A stretch of 16,198 nt of DNA from Metarhizobium sp039808465. GTDB lineage: Bacteria > Pseudomonadota > Alphaproteobacteria > Rhizobiales > Rhizobiaceae. The translations under genes were made by a program, and so were the position numbers. Of the stretch, positions 15,263-16,198 are shown piece by piece. The first letter of the stretch is position 1, and each line of letters opens with the position of its first letter. Below the pieces are notes generated by a model. The model was not told where the DNA came from, searched no databases, and saw only the letters and a list, made by a program, of their open reading frames with translations. The DNA lies in contig JBDHTA010000093.1 in the NCBI GenBank assembly GCA_039808465.1, positions 1 through 16,198 on the forward strand, written 5' to 3'.

Positions 15263-15290
15263 AAGCCGGAGGGGTCGCCTCCGGCTTTTG
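15263..15290 (+). terminator. Intrinsic terminator facing right (for transcripts of the hypothetical gene)
   Basis: The stem AAGCCGGAGG (15263-15272) pairs with CCTCCGGCTT (15278-15287) around GGTCG and runs into TTTTG on the plus strand. It lies 224 bp after the stop of the hypothetical gene and 19 bp before the lysS stop. It is an inverted near-copy of the terminator at 15062. Confidence 0.6.
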
Positions 15291-15308
15291 TCGTTTATCG
15301 ATTCCGCC

Positions 15309-16198
15309 TCAGTCGGCCTTGCCGCGCCGGGCGGGGAAGAGGATGACGTCGCGGATCGACGGGGCGTTGGTCAGCAGCATGATCAGGCGGTCGACGCCGA
15401 TGCCGAGGCCGCCCGCCGGCGGCATGCCCTGATCCATGGCGTCGAGGAATTCGTCGTCCAGTTCCTTGTCCTTCTCGCCACGGGCATGGGCCTGTTCGAG
15501 CTGCTCGACCATGCGGCGGCGCTGCTCTTCCGGGTCGTTCAGCTCGGAAAAGGCGTTGCCGAGTTCCCAGGCGTTGCAATAGGTCTCGAAACGCTCGACG
15601 AGGCGCGGCTCGCCCGGCACTTCCTTGGCGAAAGGCGAGATGTCCTTCGGAAAATGTGTGACGTGGCTCGGCTGGATGAGGGTGGCTTCCACCTTCTCCT
15701 CGAAGATGAAGGCGAGGCATTCGCCCCAGGTCCAGTCCTTCTCGACCTCGAAACCGGCAGCCTTGGCGGCGGCGCGGGCTTCCTCGTCGCTCTTCATGGC
15801 GAGGAAGTCGATGCCGATGACTTCCTTGACGGCATCGGGCATCGGCACGCGTTTGAACGGGCCCTTGAAGGACAGTTCCTTGTCGCCATAGGTGAATTCG
15901 GTGGAGCCGTGCACCTTCACCGCCAGTTCGGCGAACAGGCGCTCCACGAGGTCCATGATGTCCTCGTAATCGGCATAGGCCCAGTAGCACTCCATCATGG
16001 TGAATTCGGGGTTGTGCCGGGTCGAGACGCCTTCGTTGCGGAAGTTGCGGTTGATTTCGAACACCTTGTCGGTCAGGCCCGAGATCAGCGTGCGCTTGAG
16101 GAACAGTTCCGGCGCGATGCGCAGGTACATGTCCTGCTTCAGCGTATTGTGATGCGTCTTGAAGGGCTCGGCCGTGGCACCGCCATAGACGGAATTCA
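15309..16198 (-). CDS. lysS: Lysyl-tRNA synthetase, class II, C-terminal part (N-terminus off the right edge)
   Basis: The last 295 residues of class II LysRS are present; full-length enzymes are about 500 residues, so the N-terminal anticodon-binding OB-fold and the start are missing. The visible part is the class II catalytic core: GGATAEPFKTHHN at the window edge, MYLRIAPELFLKR, motif 2 (FEINRNFRNEG, then RHNPEFTMMECYWAYAD) and motif 3 (GLGIGVDRLIMLL), ending SIRDVILFPARRGKAD. It activates lysine with ATP and charges tRNA-Lys in the cytoplasm. No frameshift is visible. It is convergent with the hypothetical gene. Confidence 0.96.
   Translation of the reverse strand, partial: NSVYGGATAEPFKTHHNTLKQDMYLRIAPELFLKRTLISGLTDKVFEINRNFRNEGVSTRHNPEFTMMECYWAYADYEDIMDLVERLFAELAVKVHGSTEFTYGDKELSFKGPFKRVPMPDAVKEVIGIDFLAMKSDEEARAAAKAAGFEVEKDWTWGECLAFIFEEKVEATLIQPSHVTHFPKDISPFAKEVPGEPRLVERFETYCNAWELGNAFSELNDPEEQRRRMVEQLEQAHARGEKDKELDDEFLDAMDQGMPPAGGLGIGVDRLIMLLTNAPSIRDVILFPARRGKAD

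Overview
This window looks like chromosomal DNA from a Rhizobiales alphaproteobacterium, most likely Rhizobiaceae (Agrobacterium/Rhizobium-like). The evidence is the high GC content, the GC-rich third codon positions, several copies of intergenic palindromic repeats of the kind common in that group, and a SitABCD metal transporter with Mur/Fur-like sites at its promoter. The genus cannot be fixed from sequence reading alone. I see no phage, plasmid, CRISPR, rRNA or tRNA features. This is an ordinary metabolic and transport region, and the interesting parts are regulatory and intergenic.

Layout: (1) 1-2254, minus strand: a fused FAD-oxidoreductase/GcvT-type enzyme of the dimethylglycine/sarcosine dehydrogenase family, cut by the left edge. 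(2) 2525-3373, plus: a LysR regulator divergent from it, with a T-N11-A LysR box between them. (3) 3415-4323, plus: a second LysR regulator directly upstream of a polyamine-type uptake operon. (4) 4502-10133, plus: binding protein, ATPase, two permeases and an aldehyde dehydrogenase, matching Escherichia coli ydcS-ydcT-ydcU-ydcV-patD in order and closely in sequence. (5) 13768 down to 10314, minus: sitA-sitB-sitC-sitD, a Mn2+/Fe2+ ABC importer with tightly overlapping genes, a clear sigma70-type promoter and two candidate Mur/Fur sites. (6) 14041-15039, plus: an unknown membrane-anchored protein with an Ala/Pro/Glu-rich tail. (7) 15309-16198, minus: the C-terminal 295 residues of a class II lysyl-tRNA synthetase, cut by the right edge.

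How they work together: LysR-2 probably controls import of putrescine or a related amine by YdcSTUV. PatD then oxidises 4-aminobutyraldehyde (or betaine aldehyde) made from it. LysR-1 probably controls the neighbouring N-methylamine (dimethylglycine/sarcosine-like) dehydrogenase. The 1-10133 half may therefore be a small amine-catabolism cluster. The Sit operon is independent metal uptake.

Three copies of a ~130-136 bp double-hairpin repeat sit at 2369, 5678 and 10149. The second separates the binding-protein gene from the rest of its operon. A different nested palindromic element at 15062-15290 lies between two convergent genes and carries two opposite-facing terminators.
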